A stretch of DNA of 64,000 nucleotides from assembly GCA_964606575.1 (NCBI GenBank), contig CAZSHA010000003.1:11320-75319 (forward strand), given 5' to 3'. Position 1 is the first letter of the stretch. The number at the start of each line of letters is the position of its first letter. The stretch comes from RGIG4576 sp964606575 (GTDB lineage: Bacteria > Bacteroidota > Bacteroidia > Bacteroidales > Muribaculaceae). Positions 54,518 to 63,941 of the stretch are shown here, in pieces. Position numbers and translations under genes: made by a program. The notes below the pieces were generated by a model. That model did no database searches. It was given only the letters and a program-made list of their open reading frames with translations, and had not been told where the DNA came from.

Positions 54518-54525
54518 CAAAGATA
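54518..54525 (-). promoter_or_regulatory. -7 box of the histidine kinase gene
   Basis: Minus-strand TATCTTTG, 28 bp before the ATG at 54489. No convincing -33 box is seen. Confidence 0.6.
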
Positions 54526-54535
54526 AGGCTATTTT

Positions 54536-54569
54536 ATTGATTTATATTAGCCGTTTTTTATTAATTTTG
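54536..54569 (+). promoter_or_regulatory. Promoter of the TRIC-like gene
   Basis: TAATTTTG (54562-54569) is a consensus -7 box; ATTG (54536-54539) at 22 bp is a marginal -33 box. The start codon is at 54596. Confidence 0.5.
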
Positions 54570-54595
54570 CACTCACAAAAAAAGAAGCATAATCA

Positions 54596-55225
54596 ATGGA
54601 AATTACATTCCTACTCATAGTAGAAATAATTGGCACTTTAGCATTTGCTATAAGCGGTATAAGGCTTGCTGCCGTAAAGCATTTCGATTGGTTCGGGGCA
54701 TATATAGTAGGATTAGTCACTGCCATAGGTGGCGGTACTATACGTGATCTGTTCCTTAGCACTACCCCTTTCTGGATGCTCAATTACTGGTATCTTATAG
54801 TTACCGCTATTGCCTTGGGGTTGGTAATTATATTTAAAAAATATCTGGTAAGGCTAGACCACACGGTATTTATTTTCGATACCATAGGACTCGCTTTATT
54901 TGTCGTTATCGGAATGCAAAAATCTCTTGATTTCGGTTTTCCTATGTGGGTGGCGATTATCATGGGTACAATCACCGGGGCTTTCGGAGGTGTACTGCGT
55001 GACATTCTCATTAACGAGGAGCCTCTTATCTTCCGAAAAGAGGTGTATGCGACAGCTTGCATCGCTGGCGGGCTTATATATTGGATAATATATTGTATGA
55101 ACGGTTCAACCGTGCTACAGCAAGTGGCATGCGCGAGTATCATCATAGTTGTGCGTATCCTTTCCGTCATCTATAATTGGAGATTGCCTATTTTAGGCAA
55201 CGAGAACAAGGACAAAACATCATAA
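54596..55225 (+). CDS. TRIC/YicG-family cation channel
   Basis: 209 residues with about seven membrane segments and two internal homologous halves. Each half has the glycine-rich signature: GLVTAIGGGTIRDLFL and GTITGAFGGVLRDILIN. This is the UPF0126/TRIC family of trimeric potassium-permeable channels. It is probably co-transcribed with the next gene, which starts 8 nt after its stop. Confidence 0.92.
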   Translation: MEITFLLIVEIIGTLAFAISGIRLAAVKHFDWFGAYIVGLVTAIGGGTIRDLFLSTTPFWMLNYWYLIVTAIALGLVIIFKKYLVRLDHTVFIFDTIGLALFVVIGMQKSLDFGFPMWVAIIMGTITGAFGGVLRDILINEEPLIFRKEVYATACIAGGLIYWIIYCMNGSTVLQQVACASIIIVVRILSVIYNWRLPILGNENKDKTS

Positions 55226-55233
55226 CAGCATTT

Positions 55234-55899
55234 ATGGCTAAAAAAATAGAATCTAAAACTGCGCTATCCTGCCTACTGGCAGTAATTAACGCTCTCATTA
55301 TATTGCCTATCATCGACAGGCTTGGCATCGGGTATGTCAATGCTCTCTCTATAACTATTTTGTCAATAGGAGTTTTCCTAATTGATAGCCGTAGAGGCAA
55401 CCTCAATCGTTCGTTCTTATCATCGCTAGTTTTCATGGCTACTGCTCTCACTTTAGACAACGCATACAAAGATACGTTCGTAATATTACCCATGCTGACT
55501 CAAATATTCGGTATATTACTTATCATAGGCTTATTCTTTTTAACTCCATTCATCGTGAATTGGATGTTGAAACATTTCCAGAGGCATCCAGAGGCATTGC
55601 TGATAACCGGACGTATTATCGCTACAGTCGCAGCCGGTGGAGCAGTCTTATTTATCCTGCTTAAGTCTGGATTAACGTTAAATATTGAGCCTTATGTTAT
55701 AAGTATAACTCAAGGATGGACATTCTGGTCGCTATTTGTAACAGCATGGATCTTCATCCAACTATACCAAATATGGCGTAACAAAAGGGATTTAACCGCC
55801 AATCACCGTTTTCTTTATAATGCTGTGGCACTATACTTATTATCGCTGATTATATACATCGGATATATCCGTGATGCAATAATAATCCAAAATTTATAA
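55234..55899 (+). CDS. Small multi-pass membrane protein of unknown function
   Basis: 221 residues from the ATG at 55234 (MAKKIESKTALSC); the frame extends upstream into the TRIC-like gene, where the longer start is unlikely. About six membrane segments and short charged loops (FIDSRRGNLNRS-like, WRNKRDLTANHR); no family recognised. Its stop codon overlaps the 3' end of the convergent cca gene by 6 bp, leaving no space for a terminator. Confidence 0.75.
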   Translation: MAKKIESKTALSCLLAVINALIILPIIDRLGIGYVNALSITILSIGVFLIDSRRGNLNRSFLSSLVFMATALTLDNAYKDTFVILPMLTQIFGILLIIGLFFLTPFIVNWMLKHFQRHPEALLITGRIIATVAAGGAVLFILLKSGLTLNIEPYVISITQGWTFWSLFVTAWIFIQLYQIWRNKRDLTANHRFLYNAVALYLLSLIIYIGYIRDAIIIQNL

Positions 55900-57336
55900 T
55901 ATATTCTTGGGGGTTAACCCCATTTCAGCTGCTTTGGCAAGCATATAGGCGTATGCTTCATCATGATTATTACCTATTTCACCATCCAATATGGCATTCT
56001 TTATTTTTTCTTTCAGCAAGCCTATTTCACGGCATGGTTCAAGACCGAAAACACGCATTATCTCCAAACCATCAACTGGCGGCTGGAAATTGCGGATTCG
56101 GTCTTTTTCCTCAATTTCTTTCATCTTTTCTCTTACAAGCATGAAATTGTCAAGGAAACGTTTCACCTTTTCTTGATTCTTCGATGTTATATCAGCCTCG
56201 CACAAAGTCATTAAATCATCTATATCGTCACCAGCATCAAATATCATCCTACGCACAGCAGAATCAGTGACAGTGTCCTCCACAAGCGCAATGGGACGCA
56301 TGTGCAATTCAACTAATTTCTGCACATATTTCATTTTAGCGTCCATCGGCATTTTCATCTTCTTGAAAATGCGAGGTATCATCTTAGAACCTATATAGTT
56401 ATGATTATGAAAAGTCCAACCTAAGTTCTTATCATATTGCTTAGTGACAGGTTTTGCTATATCATGAAACAAGGCAGCCCAGCGCAACCACACATAATTG
56501 CTTTTTTCGGCTACATTATCCAGTACTTGAAGCGTATGCTCGAAATTGTCTTTATGACCTCTGCCGTTCATCACTTCCACTCCGCTCAACGCCACCAATT
56601 CTGGCATTATCAGTTCTAGCAGACCACTTTCTTTAAGCAAATAAAAACCTCGTGACGGTTTAGCCGACTTCATTATCTTCATCAATTCATCGACTATACG
56701 TTCACGTGTAATAATCTTTATTCTTTCCTTGTTGCGTGCTATCGCTTGGAATGTTTCGGGATAAATATCAAAACCCAGCTGAGTGGCAAACCGTATTGCC
56801 CGCATCATACGCAACGGGTCGTCAGAAAACGTTATATCAGGGTCTAATGGGGTACGTATAATCTTACGCTCCATGTCGCCTATGCCATCGAAAGGATCAA
56901 GCAACATACCATAATTATCCTTGTTGACACAAATCGCCATCGCATTCACCGTGAAGTCACGACGACGCTGGTCATCGGCTAACGTTCCATCTTCAACAAT
57001 AGGATTACGGCTATCATGCGTATATGATTCCTTGCGCGCACCCACAAACTCTAATTCCAATCCATGAGATTTAACTTGAGCTGTACCATAGGTACGGAAC
57101 ACGGCTAGCGATGTGTGACGACCAAATTTCCTTGCAACCTCTTCAGCTACCTCGATTCCACTACCAAGTGTTACAAAATCTATGTCTTTTGACGGTCGAG
57201 ACAATAGAATATCACGAACATATCCTCCCACCACATAACATTCTCGTCCCATACTATCGGCTACCTTGCCTACGGTGTGAAACACCGTAGCCGATAAATG
57301 CTCTGCTATACGCTTTTCTATCTCACTCTTTACCAT
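55894..57336 (-). CDS. cca: CCA tRNA nucleotidyltransferase with HD domain
   Basis: 480 residues. The nucleotidyltransferase motif GGYVRDILLSRPSKDIDFV lies at about residues 37-55, followed by RRDFTVNAMAI, and DDPLRMMRAIRFATQLGF of the class II enzyme. A C-terminal HD domain carries FHDIAKP. It adds or repairs the 3' CCA end of tRNAs; a poly(A) polymerase role is the main alternative. It follows the M24 gene by 16 nt. Confidence 0.93.
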   Translation of the reverse strand: MVKSEIEKRIAEHLSATVFHTVGKVADSMGRECYVVGGYVRDILLSRPSKDIDFVTLGSGIEVAEEVARKFGRHTSLAVFRTYGTAQVKSHGLELEFVGARKESYTHDSRNPIVEDGTLADDQRRRDFTVNAMAICVNKDNYGMLLDPFDGIGDMERKIIRTPLDPDITFSDDPLRMMRAIRFATQLGFDIYPETFQAIARNKERIKIITRERIVDELMKIMKSAKPSRGFYLLKESGLLELIMPELVALSGVEVMNGRGHKDNFEHTLQVLDNVAEKSNYVWLRWAALFHDIAKPVTKQYDKNLGWTFHNHNYIGSKMIPRIFKKMKMPMDAKMKYVQKLVELHMRPIALVEDTVTDSAVRRMIFDAGDDIDDLMTLCEADITSKNQEKVKRFLDNFMLVREKMKEIEEKDRIRNFQPPVDGLEIMRVFGLEPCREIGLLKEKIKNAILDGEIGNNHDEAYAYMLAKAAEMGLTPKNIL

Positions 57337-57352
57337 TCCTCTTATAAACAGC

Positions 57353-58516
57353 TTAATAAAGTTCTGTTATCTCCTCAGGAAAATTCGTTATGCACACTAG
57401 TCCTTTCGTAGTGACCACATAGGTGCTTTCTATTCCCACCGCACCCACATGTGGAATCACATATTTAGGTTCTAGGGCAATCACATTGCCCTCTTCTAAG
57501 ACTTCTCGGCTACGAGGAGCCAAGACTGGAGCCTCATTCACCTCTATACCAACTCCATGACCTATATAGCCAGCTTGCTGCTTGTGTCCCATAAAATAAG
57601 ACTCAAGACCAGCCTCCTTGGTCATCTCCATAGCAATCTCATACAATCGGCTGGCAGGAACACCAGGCTTAGCCTCAACAACCAGCCTATGATGTATCGC
57701 TCTTGACAATTCATGAGCCTTTAGTGCCAGCTCATCAAGATGACCAACATAGAAACAACGTGTCATATCGGTCATATAGCCGTTGAAATTACCGCACATA
57801 TCCACCATCACGGTCATTCCTGGTTTTATAGTTGTCCCATTGCATCCTACAGGCAAAGATTCGTCGAGTCCAGCACCACCCATAGCAAAATCGTAAGGGG
57901 AAGGAGCATCTGCGTTATCTCCACACATCACATTACCCATGAAAAGTTCCATACTCTCACCATGAATACGGAAAATGCCAAGAGAACCATCTAGACGTAA
58001 CTGACGTTCTATCTCAATTTGCAATTCTATATCGGTCATGCCTTCACGATACATCTTATGAATATGCTTATATGCCTCATCGTGATGCACACCGCTCTCT
58101 TTTAGTTTTGAAATCTCATACTCAGTTTTCACTGAACGTAACCTGCGTAAAATAGAAGAAGCATCAACCACTTCACTGCTTGCAAATACCTTGCACAAAC
58201 GATTATAATCATTCACAGTCAAGCTATCAAGTTCTAATGCTATTTTTGCAGGCTTTTGTGCCAATAGCTCAACTATCTGCTCTGGCTTGCGTATATATTT
58301 TACATTATTTCCATCAAGCCCAACGGGACGCTTTACGAAATACGTAACGCCTCCACAAGAATCAATATATGTATACCCGCTATACACCCTTCCTGATGTA
58401 TAGTATAGATTGGCATTACTGCTCACCAACATTGCATCATAGCCACTAGACTTCAAAACGTCACTGATACGGCTCACACGCAACTGAATCTCTTTCTCTA
58501 AAAATGGTAAAATCAT
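57353..58516 (-). CDS. M24-family metallopeptidase (Xaa-Pro peptidase-like)
   Basis: 387 residues: an N-terminal creatinase-type domain (1-130) and a pita-bread catalytic domain. Metal ligands are visible in VDMCGNFNGYMTDMTRCF (two Asp), GYIGHGVGIEVNE (His), IALEPKYV (Glu) and VGIESTYVVT (Glu). It cleaves peptides with proline at the second position or is a proline dipeptidase; the two cannot be told apart here. Confidence 0.9.
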   Translation of the reverse strand: MILPFLEKEIQLRVSRISDVLKSSGYDAMLVSSNANLYYTSGRVYSGYTYIDSCGGVTYFVKRPVGLDGNNVKYIRKPEQIVELLAQKPAKIALELDSLTVNDYNRLCKVFASSEVVDASSILRRLRSVKTEYEISKLKESGVHHDEAYKHIHKMYREGMTDIELQIEIERQLRLDGSLGIFRIHGESMELFMGNVMCGDNADAPSPYDFAMGGAGLDESLPVGCNGTTIKPGMTVMVDMCGNFNGYMTDMTRCFYVGHLDELALKAHELSRAIHHRLVVEAKPGVPASRLYEIAMEMTKEAGLESYFMGHKQQAGYIGHGVGIEVNEAPVLAPRSREVLEEGNVIALEPKYVIPHVGAVGIESTYVVTTKGLVCITNFPEEITELY

Positions 58517-58564
58517 ATAATCACTCCTTTCTTTATTTATAACAATTATAGGGCATTTAGTACT

Positions 58565-59092
58565 TTACTCGTTCACTGGCATTATTGTGACACCTACTCG
58601 GCACACGCTCTTCAACGTGTCTTCCTCCATACCTTGCCACAATATTATTTTATCAAAAAGTCCCGCTTGAACATTGTCCAGCACATTGACCTCATGCTGA
58701 TAAGCCACTCCAAACCCGCAGCTCCTCTTATTTCCATCAGCATCGGCAAATGTGCAATCGGCAATTTTCCTCAACACAACAGAATCATTCTTGACAAAAT
58801 CGGCTACAACGCTTATATTTCTATACTGATAGCTATACTCATAACATATCGCTATCTTCACATCATATATAGCAGCCGTATCTCCGAATTGAGGTATATA
58901 CACACATGGATCGGCTTTAATCCATCCTATTTCGGGGATTTCTTTAAATTCACTATACGAAGAATGCTTAGGAGAACATGCTCCTAAGCATAATAAAGTC
59001 AATACTAAGAAAAGGTTGCACTTATAGCAATCTATACATACCGACTTATTAATCAGTATTTTTGGCAGTATGCTTTTCACCACCTTTTTCAT
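58565..59092 (-). CDS. gldH: GldH-like gliding motility-type lipoprotein
   Basis: 175 residues from the ATG at 59092, which lies 44 nt inside the end of ricT; the frame is open further, but only within ricT. A long n-region precedes the hydrophobic stretch and lipobox LGAC (Cys 39). The mature part (about 137 residues) has the GldH pattern: FKEIPEIGWIKADPCVY, CYEYSYQYRNISVVADF and a Gly-rich middle. GldH takes part in type IX secretion/gliding in motile relatives but is present in non-motile Bacteroidales. The ricT-gldH order is typical of the phylum. Confidence 0.75.
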   Translation of the reverse strand: MKKVVKSILPKILINKSVCIDCYKCNLFLVLTLLCLGACSPKHSSYSEFKEIPEIGWIKADPCVYIPQFGDTAAIYDVKIAICYEYSYQYRNISVVADFVKNDSVVLRKIADCTFADADGNKRSCGFGVAYQHEVNVLDNVQAGLFDKIILWQGMEEDTLKSVCRVGVTIMPVNE

Positions 59093-60434
59093 TATTTTGA
59101 ACGTCGTTTTGTCTGTTTCTAGGCTCACCATGACGTTGTTGTCCATTTTCCCCACGTTGACGGTTTCTATTATTGTTACGTGGGCGGCGCTGTTCATCAT
59201 TTACCGCATTACCATCCTCGCCACGCCTTCTAGGCTGTTTTTGTTGAGTTTTATCCTCTGCATTAGCCTGACGGTTACGTTGGTCGTTATTGTTTCTCGC
59301 TCCACCACCGCCGTTGTTACGGTTCTTGTTTTTCTTCTTTTTAGCTTTATCAAAACGTGTTACGCTCTCTTGCTCAATAATATCACCAAACATTTTCATC
59401 TCTTGCTGGCGCTCTTTCGAATCAATGTTCAACTTATCAGGTTTAACACCGTTCTTATTCAAAGCTATCACCTCAAACACACGGTCGGCAGTCAACGTAA
59501 CCAAGTTGGCAGGAACATTTCTATCGGTTGAATAAGTTATCTCACGTTTGAGCGTATCCGATTTGAATTGGTAATAATTACTGTCTTTCGTTTCAAGCAC
59601 GACATTCTTTTCTGGCATCTGTTTTACAGCCTCCACATAAGAATCTATCTCAAAATTCAGACAGCATTTCAACTTAGCACATTGTCCCGCCAATTTCTGC
59701 GGGTTCAACGATATATCTTGATAACGTGCTGCACTAGTGGCAACCGACACGAAATTTGACATCCAGCTAGAGCAACACAATGGACGACCGCATGGTCCGA
59801 TACCTCCTATACGTCCGGCTTCTTGTCTTGCACCTATCTGCTTCATCTCGATTCGCACTTTGAACACATCAGCCAAGACCTTAATCAATTGACGGAAATC
59901 GACACGCTCATCTGCTATATAATAGAAAATAGCCTTGTTGCCGTCGCCTTGATACTCTACATCGCCTATTTTCATATTCAACTTCAAGTCCTCGGCTATC
60001 TTGCGTGAGCGAATCATCGTATCCACTTCTTTTGCCTTTGCCTCTTCAAAGCGTTCCAAATCGCTTTGCTTAGCCTTACGGAACACTCTCAATATCTCCA
60101 AATCGGGACGTAAATTGGCTCGCTTCATCTGAAGTTTTACCAATTTGCCAGTCAAAGACACTCTGCCTATATCATGACCGGGATTCGCCTCAACAGCTAC
60201 CAAATCTCCCACTTGAAGAGGAATGTGCGAACTATTCTTATAAAAGCCCTTACGAGTGTTCTTAAATTGCACTTCTACAATTTCGAAGTCATTATATCCC
60301 CCTGGAATATCCTCCAGCCAATTGTAGCAATGCAACCTGCTACGGAGTTCTGATTTACAACCGCTTCCGCAACATGAGTTTGTGTTTTGTTCGCAACACT
60401 CTAATTTCTTTTCTGAGTCATTGCTTGATTCCAT
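59049..60434 (-). CDS. ricT: RicT/PSP1-domain protein
   Basis: 461 residues. A Cys-rich N-terminus (ECCEQNTNSCCGSGCKSE) precedes the PSP1 domain (about 50-290: NTRKGFYKNSSHIPLQVGDLVAVEA, GHDIGRVSLTGKLV, GGIGPCGRPLCCSSW, CAKLKCCLNFE). These cysteines match those that bind iron-sulfur clusters in the B. subtilis RicT (YaaT) complex, which controls RNase Y. The C-terminal 110 residues are low-complexity Arg/Asn/Gly/Gln. Encoded directly after rny (11-nt gap), which supports a partnership with RNase Y. Confidence 0.93.
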   Translation of the reverse strand: MESSNDSEKKLECCEQNTNSCCGSGCKSELRSRLHCYNWLEDIPGGYNDFEIVEVQFKNTRKGFYKNSSHIPLQVGDLVAVEANPGHDIGRVSLTGKLVKLQMKRANLRPDLEILRVFRKAKQSDLERFEEAKAKEVDTMIRSRKIAEDLKLNMKIGDVEYQGDGNKAIFYYIADERVDFRQLIKVLADVFKVRIEMKQIGARQEAGRIGGIGPCGRPLCCSSWMSNFVSVATSAARYQDISLNPQKLAGQCAKLKCCLNFEIDSYVEAVKQMPEKNVVLETKDSNYYQFKSDTLKREITYSTDRNVPANLVTLTADRVFEVIALNKNGVKPDKLNIDSKERQQEMKMFGDIIEQESVTRFDKAKKKKNKNRNNGGGGARNNNDQRNRQANAEDKTQQKQPRRRGEDGNAVNDEQRRPRNNNRNRQRGENGQQRHGEPRNRQNDVQNNEKGGEKHTAKNTD

Positions 60435-60445
60435 AACTACAGCTA

Positions 60446-61993
60446 TTATTTAGCAAAGCTGACTGCACGGGTTTCACGAATCACAGTAATTCTCACTTGA
60501 CCCGGATAAGTCATCTCATCTTGTATCTTCTTAGCTATTTCAGCCGATAGTTTCTCTGTTTGGGCATCGTCAATCTTGTCGGCTCCAACGATTACACGCA
60601 ACTCACGACCTGCCTGTATAGCATAAGTCTTGATTACGCCAGGATAAGAAAGTGCCAGTTGTTCCAAGTCGTTCAATCGCTTGATATAAGCCTCAACCAC
60701 TTCACGGCGAGCTCCTGGGCGAGCTCCTGATATAGCATCACACACTTGCACTATAGGAGCGAATAGGCTTGTTGCCTCTTCTTCATCGTGGTGAGCTCCG
60801 ATTGCGTTGCAAATATCTGGTTTTTCCTTATATTTCTCAGCCAATTTCATACCTAGCAATGCGTGTGGCAATTCAGGCTCTTCATCAGGTACTTTTCCTA
60901 TATCATGCAATAGTCCCGCACGGCGTGCTTTCTTAGGATTCAAGCCAAGCTCCGATGCCATGATTGCACACAAGTTGGCTGTTTCACGAGAGTGCTGCAA
61001 CAAGTTCTGACCATAGCTTGAACGATATTTCATCTTACCCACAAGACGTATCAATTCTGGATGCAAGCCATGAATACCCAAGTCTATAGCAGTACGCTTA
61101 CCTGTTTCTATGATTTCTTCTTCAACTTGCTTTCTCACCTTAGCGACAACTTCCTCTATACGTGCAGGGTGTATACGACCATCGGCAACCAACTGGTGTA
61201 AAGCCAGGCGAGCAATCTCACGGCGAACTGGGTCAAAGCCTGAAAGCACGATTGCCTCCGGGGTGTCGTCAACTATGATTTCAATACCAGTAGCCGCTTC
61301 CAAAGCACGGATGTTACGACCTTCACGACCGATAATGCGTCCCTTTATCTCATCGCTGTCGATGTGGAACACTGTTACTGCATTTTCGATTGCGGTTTCA
61401 GTAGCCACTCGCTGTATTGTCTGCACCACGATACGTTTTGCTTCCTTGTTTGCGGTCAATTTAGCATCATCCATGATGTCGTTGATATATGAAGCTGCTG
61501 CTGTTTGAGCTTCGTCCTTCAACGATTCTACCAAACGTTCTTTAGCTTCTTCTGCCGACATTCCCGACACATGCTCTAGAGTCTCTTGAATGCTCTTTTG
61601 CATCTTGTCCAATTCAGCCTTCTTGCCGTCAATAGAGCTTAATTGATTCTCCAAATTAGCTTTCAACGCATCATTCTCATTCTTTTTACGTTGCAATTCC
61701 GATTGCTGTTGGTTCAATTGTAATTCCCTCTGCTTCAACTTAGCTTCAACCGACTGCACTTTTGACAATCTTTGGCTTGCTTGCTTCTCGGCTTCGGTCT
61801 TAATTGCCATCTCAACCTCTTTTGCTTCGATAATCTTGTTTTTCTTTATAACCTCTGCTTCTAGTTTAGCTTCCTCTATTATGCTTTTTCCACGAGCCTT
61901 GGTTATAATACGATTTATCACTAGCGCTCCAGCCACTCCTAAAATCAAGGCAGCTACTCCTATAAGCACTACTGGTACTATACCTACTGTCAT
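60446..61993 (-). CDS. rny: Ribonuclease Y
   Basis: 515 residues from the ATG at 61993 (MTVGIVPVVLIGVAALILG); the frame continues upstream through the leader hairpin. N-terminal membrane anchor, long coiled coil (25-180), KH domain with GREGRNIRALEAATGIEIIVDD, and HD domain with LLHDIGKVPDEEPELPHALLG. It is the membrane-bound endonuclease that begins mRNA decay. Followed by its probable modulator ricT. Confidence 0.95.
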   Translation of the reverse strand: MTVGIVPVVLIGVAALILGVAGALVINRIITKARGKSIIEEAKLEAEVIKKNKIIEAKEVEMAIKTEAEKQASQRLSKVQSVEAKLKQRELQLNQQQSELQRKKNENDALKANLENQLSSIDGKKAELDKMQKSIQETLEHVSGMSAEEAKERLVESLKDEAQTAAASYINDIMDDAKLTANKEAKRIVVQTIQRVATETAIENAVTVFHIDSDEIKGRIIGREGRNIRALEAATGIEIIVDDTPEAIVLSGFDPVRREIARLALHQLVADGRIHPARIEEVVAKVRKQVEEEIIETGKRTAIDLGIHGLHPELIRLVGKMKYRSSYGQNLLQHSRETANLCAIMASELGLNPKKARRAGLLHDIGKVPDEEPELPHALLGMKLAEKYKEKPDICNAIGAHHDEEEATSLFAPIVQVCDAISGARPGARREVVEAYIKRLNDLEQLALSYPGVIKTYAIQAGRELRVIVGADKIDDAQTEKLSAEIAKKIQDEMTYPGQVRITVIRETRAVSFAK

Positions 61994-62021
61994 TTTACTT
62001 TTAATTTTTAAATTTCTATAT

Positions 62022-62079
62022 AAAAAATGCACTTCTCAATATGCTGGCACAAAACTGTGTCCACATATTAATAAGTGCA
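62022..62079 (-). terminator. Long hairpin with U tract between zapA and rny
   Basis: On the minus strand TGCACTT...AAGTGCA (62028-62034 with 62073-62079) encloses AATATG...CATATT (62038-62043 with 62064-62069) and GG-CACA...TGTG-CC (62046-62051 with 62056-62062), and six T follow (62022-62027). It resembles an intrinsic terminator 29 nt before the rny start codon, so it may attenuate or limit rny expression. Confidence 0.65.
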
Positions 62080-62144
62080 GGATTAACTATCTCGTAAATA
62101 GATTATTCTATGCGACAACTCATATCGCCAACAATCTTTTTTCT

Positions 62145-62456
62145 TTATGCTTCTTCTCGCTGAACGTTGTTCACGATTATATCGTTAAGACGTTGCTCAA
62201 ATTCAGTTAATATTTCGTTCACCTCGTCATTACGCGAACTTGCCTCTACATAAAGCCGTGCAAACTGGAAAGCTATTCTAGCCATAACTTCTTCCGAAGA
62301 CAAATTGCCAAACTTCGTCTTCCAAGCTCCCCATAGCTTGTTTACCGATTGTTCCGCTTTCCTATAAACTTCAATATCTGATCTCCGTATAGACAATGGC
62401 ACATTTTTCACATCGCCTAGACTTATCCATATTTTTTGTTTATCTTCTTCAGCCAT
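62145..62456 (-). CDS. zapA: ZapA-like cell division protein
   Basis: 103 residues. The N-terminal globular part (KIWISLGDVKNVPLSIRRSD) and the C-terminal helix (SSEEVMARIAFQFARLYVEA to the end) fit ZapA, which bundles FtsZ filaments at the division site. It follows the zapB-like gene by 4 nt and precedes rny. Confidence 0.87.
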   Translation of the reverse strand: MAEEDKQKIWISLGDVKNVPLSIRRSDIEVYRKAEQSVNKLWGAWKTKFGNLSSEEVMARIAFQFARLYVEASSRNDEVNEILTEFEQRLNDIIVNNVQREEA

Positions 62457-62460
62457 CGCT

Positions 62461-62751
62461 TCAAGTTAGTTGTGAGATGCATTTATCCACGTCCCGCACC
62501 AATTGGCTTATTATGGCTTTTCCTTCGGTAAGTTGCTCCCTTGTGGGTGCTATAGAGCGAGCCAATCTTAAATATTCATTATCTTGACGCAGCTTCTCAA
62601 CCTCTTTAGTCAACTCCACTACGGTATCTTGCAACTTCCTTATTTCATGGTCTGCCTCTACTTTCTCTTTCTCTAGCACATGGTACTTTTCTATAAGCAC
62701 ATTCGACTTACTGAGAATACGTTCAAGCGTAGAATGCAAATCCGTTGCCAT
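62461..62751 (-). CDS. Small coiled-coil protein, ZapB-like
   Basis: 96 residues, almost entirely heptad repeats (KYHVLEKEKVEADHEIRKLQ, VELTKEVEKLRQDNEYLRLA). No catalytic motif. Its position directly before zapA suggests a division-associated coiled coil such as ZapB; homology cannot be settled from composition alone. Confidence 0.75.
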   Translation of the reverse strand: MATDLHSTLERILSKSNVLIEKYHVLEKEKVEADHEIRKLQDTVVELTKEVEKLRQDNEYLRLARSIAPTREQLTEGKAIISQLVRDVDKCISQLT

Positions 62752-62771
62752 CTTCTAATCCAATTTTTTTA

Positions 62772-62802
62772 CAAATGTAATATTTTTATCGCATTTCCCA
62801 AC
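62772..62802 (-). promoter_or_regulatory. Promoter of the zapB-like/zapA operon
   Basis: Minus-strand TACATTTG (62772-62779) with GTTG (62799-62802) at 19 bp. The start codon is at 62751. Confidence 0.6.
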
Positions 62803-62851
62803 ATTTTTCACCACGAAAAATGTAATCATCCTTGAATTTATCACATTTTCC

Positions 62852-63784
62852 CTAAAACGGTTTCCTGTATTTGTCGTCTGTATTATCTTCAAGGATGCTT
62901 AGATAGCTCTGATAGCGTGACTGGCTTATGTAATGGTTCTCTACCGCATCAAGCACAGCACAACCCGGCTCGTGCGTGTGTGTACAATCATTGTATCGGC
63001 AATCTGCCGATATCTTAAAGATTTCCTTAAAATAATGCGCAACTTCCGACTTGTCAAAATCAATCGTGCCGAATCCCTTCACCCCAGGAGTATCAATCAC
63101 GCTTCCGCCGTCTGGCAGTTCGAACATTTCGGAGAACGTCGTGGTGTGCATTCCCGTATGATGGCTTGCCGACACATCCCCTGTCTTCAGATTCAGTCCC
63201 GGTAATATTAAATTAATTATCGATGACTTGCCCACGCCCGAATTTCCAGAAAGTAACGTCACTTTCCCACATAACAGATCTTTCAACTCGTCTAATCCAT
63301 CACCGTTGATTGCACTCATGCCGACAACCTTATAACCAATGGTTTCATACAAGTTTTTCACACCCTCAAAATATTCCCGTTCGTCATCATCGGTGAGCAA
63401 ATCCGCTTTATTGATCACAATAACCACCGGCACATTGTACGCCTCGGCTGTAGCCAAAAATCTATCAATAAAGGTAGTATTAGTCACAGGCTCTTTTAAC
63501 GTGACTATGAGCAACGCTTGATCTATGTTAGACGCAAGAATTTGCGACTCTTTTGACAGATTCGACGCTTTGCGAATTATATAATTCTTTCTAGGCTCAA
63601 TGCTCACTATATAAGAAGCTCCGTCTTTCACAGCCACGTCAACCACATCGCCCACTGCCACAGGATTGGTTGTACGAATCCCTTTCAAGCGGAAATTACC
63701 CTTTATTTTGCAATTCAGCATCTCGCCGTCAACACTCTTGACCACGTACCAACTGCCCGTATTTTTCACCACTAAACCTTTCAT
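62852..63784 (-). CDS. rsgA: Ribosome small-subunit assembly GTPase
   Basis: 310 residues from the ATG at 63784. N-terminal OB fold (to about 75), then a circularly permuted GTPase: G4 NKAD comes before G1 GNSGVGKSS and G3 DTPG. The C-terminal zinc knuckle uses CRYNDCTHTHEPGC. It assists maturation of the 30S subunit. The ATG lies 6 nt after its -7 box, giving an almost leaderless mRNA. Confidence 0.96.
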   Translation of the reverse strand: MKGLVVKNTGSWYVVKSVDGEMLNCKIKGNFRLKGIRTTNPVAVGDVVDVAVKDGASYIVSIEPRKNYIIRKASNLSKESQILASNIDQALLIVTLKEPVTNTTFIDRFLATAEAYNVPVVIVINKADLLTDDDEREYFEGVKNLYETIGYKVVGMSAINGDGLDELKDLLCGKVTLLSGNSGVGKSSIINLILPGLNLKTGDVSASHHTGMHTTTFSEMFELPDGGSVIDTPGVKGFGTIDFDKSEVAHYFKEIFKISADCRYNDCTHTHEPGCAVLDAVENHYISQSRYQSYLSILEDNTDDKYRKPF

Positions 63785-63790
63785 CGCCCA

Positions 63791-63798
63791 CAAAGATA
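63791..63798 (-). promoter_or_regulatory. rsgA -7 box
   Basis: Minus-strand TATCTTTG, 6 nt before the ATG at 63784. No clear -33 box. Confidence 0.6.
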
Positions 63799-63941
63799 CA
63801 AAAAACTCGCAACTTCACGCCATTGCATCGTAGCATCATTTCTTATGAAGCTGTTTTAACCGTTATTTTATGCACAGCTCCACACTATAAAAAAAGCTGA
63901 GAGCAAGATTTCGCACCTCACTCCCGCCTAAAACACGTTCA

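Noticed and set aside
59093..59200. Longer N-terminus of the GldH-like protein
   Set aside because: It lies entirely inside the ricT low-complexity region in another frame, and the signal peptide needs only the ATG at 59092.
59290..59535. Hydrophobic plus-strand frames opposite ricT
   Set aside because: Their Leu/Phe/Val-rich translation is the antisense image of the Arg/Asn/Lys-rich RicT tail.
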